A stretch of 5,748 nt of DNA from UBA4093 sp036676455 (lineage in GTDB: Bacteria; Cyanobacteriota; Sericytochromatia; S15B-MN24; UBA4093). Below the pieces are notes generated by a model. That model searched no databases. It worked only from the letters and a program-made list of their open reading frames with translations, and had not been told where the DNA came from. Made by a program: the position numbers and the translations under genes. The stretch is from positions 1 to 5,748 of the forward strand of contig JAKFCW010000105.1 of assembly GCA_036676455.1 (NCBI GenBank), given 5' to 3'. Positions 5,598 through 5,748 of the stretch are shown one piece after another; within the stretch, counting starts at the first letter, position 1; the number at the start of each line of letters is the position of its first letter.

Positions 5598-5748
5598 CTA
5601 GAAGGGAATCTCGTCCGCATCCCCGAACGCGGGTTCGGCTTCCTCGTACTCGGGCTCACCGGCGGCTTCGGGGGCGCGGGGCGCTCCCGTCCGGATGGGC
5701 TCCACGCTCAGCGCGTCGACCTCGATCAGCTTCTTGCGCTGACCTTCG
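5598..5748 (-). CDS. ssb: Single-stranded DNA-binding protein, C-terminal end (partial)
   Basis: The last 49 codons are in the window; the DNA-binding OB fold begins beyond the right edge. The visible start, EGQRKKLIEVDALSVEPI, corresponds to the last strand of the SSB OB fold. It is followed by a short acidic, Pro/Ala/Glu-rich linker of about 25 residues. The protein ends in DADEIPF, the conserved acidic tip ending in Pro-Phe through which SSB recruits replication and repair proteins. The linker is short compared with many SSBs. Its position directly before rpsR matches the conserved rpsF-ssb-rpsR cluster, which makes this the main housekeeping SSB rather than a plasmid copy. Recognition rests mainly on the tip and the neighbour. 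Confidence 0.93.
   Translation of the reverse strand, partial: EGQRKKLIEVDALSVEPIRTGAPRAPEAAGEPEYEEAEPAFGDADEIPF

Noticed and set aside
4138..5601. Plus-strand reading frame of 487 codons opposite pheS and rpsR
   Set aside because: Antisense to two conserved genes and the gap between them, low complexity (Leu, Gly, Asp, Glu, Val), no domain.
1..5748. CRISPR array, insertion sequence, tRNA or rRNA genes
   Set aside because: No regularly spaced repeats, transposase-like frames with terminal repeats, or tRNA/rRNA-like sequences were seen on either strand.

Overview
The window is a high-GC bacterial chromosomal segment with every supported gene on the minus strand, so it is best read from right to left. 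The order is: end of ssb (cut by the right edge), rpsR, pheS, pheT, a roadblock/LC7-domain gene, and the start of a gene with an MshEN domain (the N-terminal domain of PilB/GspE/MshE-type ATPases; cut by the left edge). The G/C-ending codons, Shine-Dalgarno sites and bacterial forms of SSB, S18 and PheST fit a free-living, GC-rich bacterium. The phylum cannot be fixed from this sequence; nothing visible is phage or insertion-sequence derived.

Right part (about 5215-5748): the SSB tail with its conserved acidic tip is followed 14 nt later by rpsR, which has a perfect AGGAGG. This is the end of the usual rpsF-ssb-rpsR cluster; rplI, often next, is absent. A 129-nt gap then holds two RNA hairpins. 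The second is a textbook intrinsic terminator whose U-tract ends only 18 nt before the pheS start codon, leaving no room for a conventional promoter between it and pheS. It may end the rpsR operon, attenuate pheST, or both.

Middle (1749-5214): pheS and pheT, 16 nt apart, encode the alpha and beta subunits of phenylalanyl-tRNA synthetase. Both look complete and functional. A very GC-rich hairpin follows pheT.

Left part (1-1548): an unusual 384-residue protein has a Lys/Gly/Ala-rich basic N-terminus with a short hydrophobic patch, a long Pro/Ala-rich linker carrying two copies of an acidic-hydrophobic motif, and a C-terminal roadblock/LC7 domain. About 105 nt downstream, behind its own candidate promoter, begins a protein with an MshEN domain in the exact 24-5-24 arrangement known from c-di-GMP-binding export and pilus ATPases. 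The pair suggests a surface-motility or secretion module combining a roadblock-type regulator with a c-di-GMP-responsive ATPase; that functional link is inference. This half and the pheST leader are the parts worth a second look. The long plus-strand reading frames opposite pheS and pheT are shadows typical of high GC.
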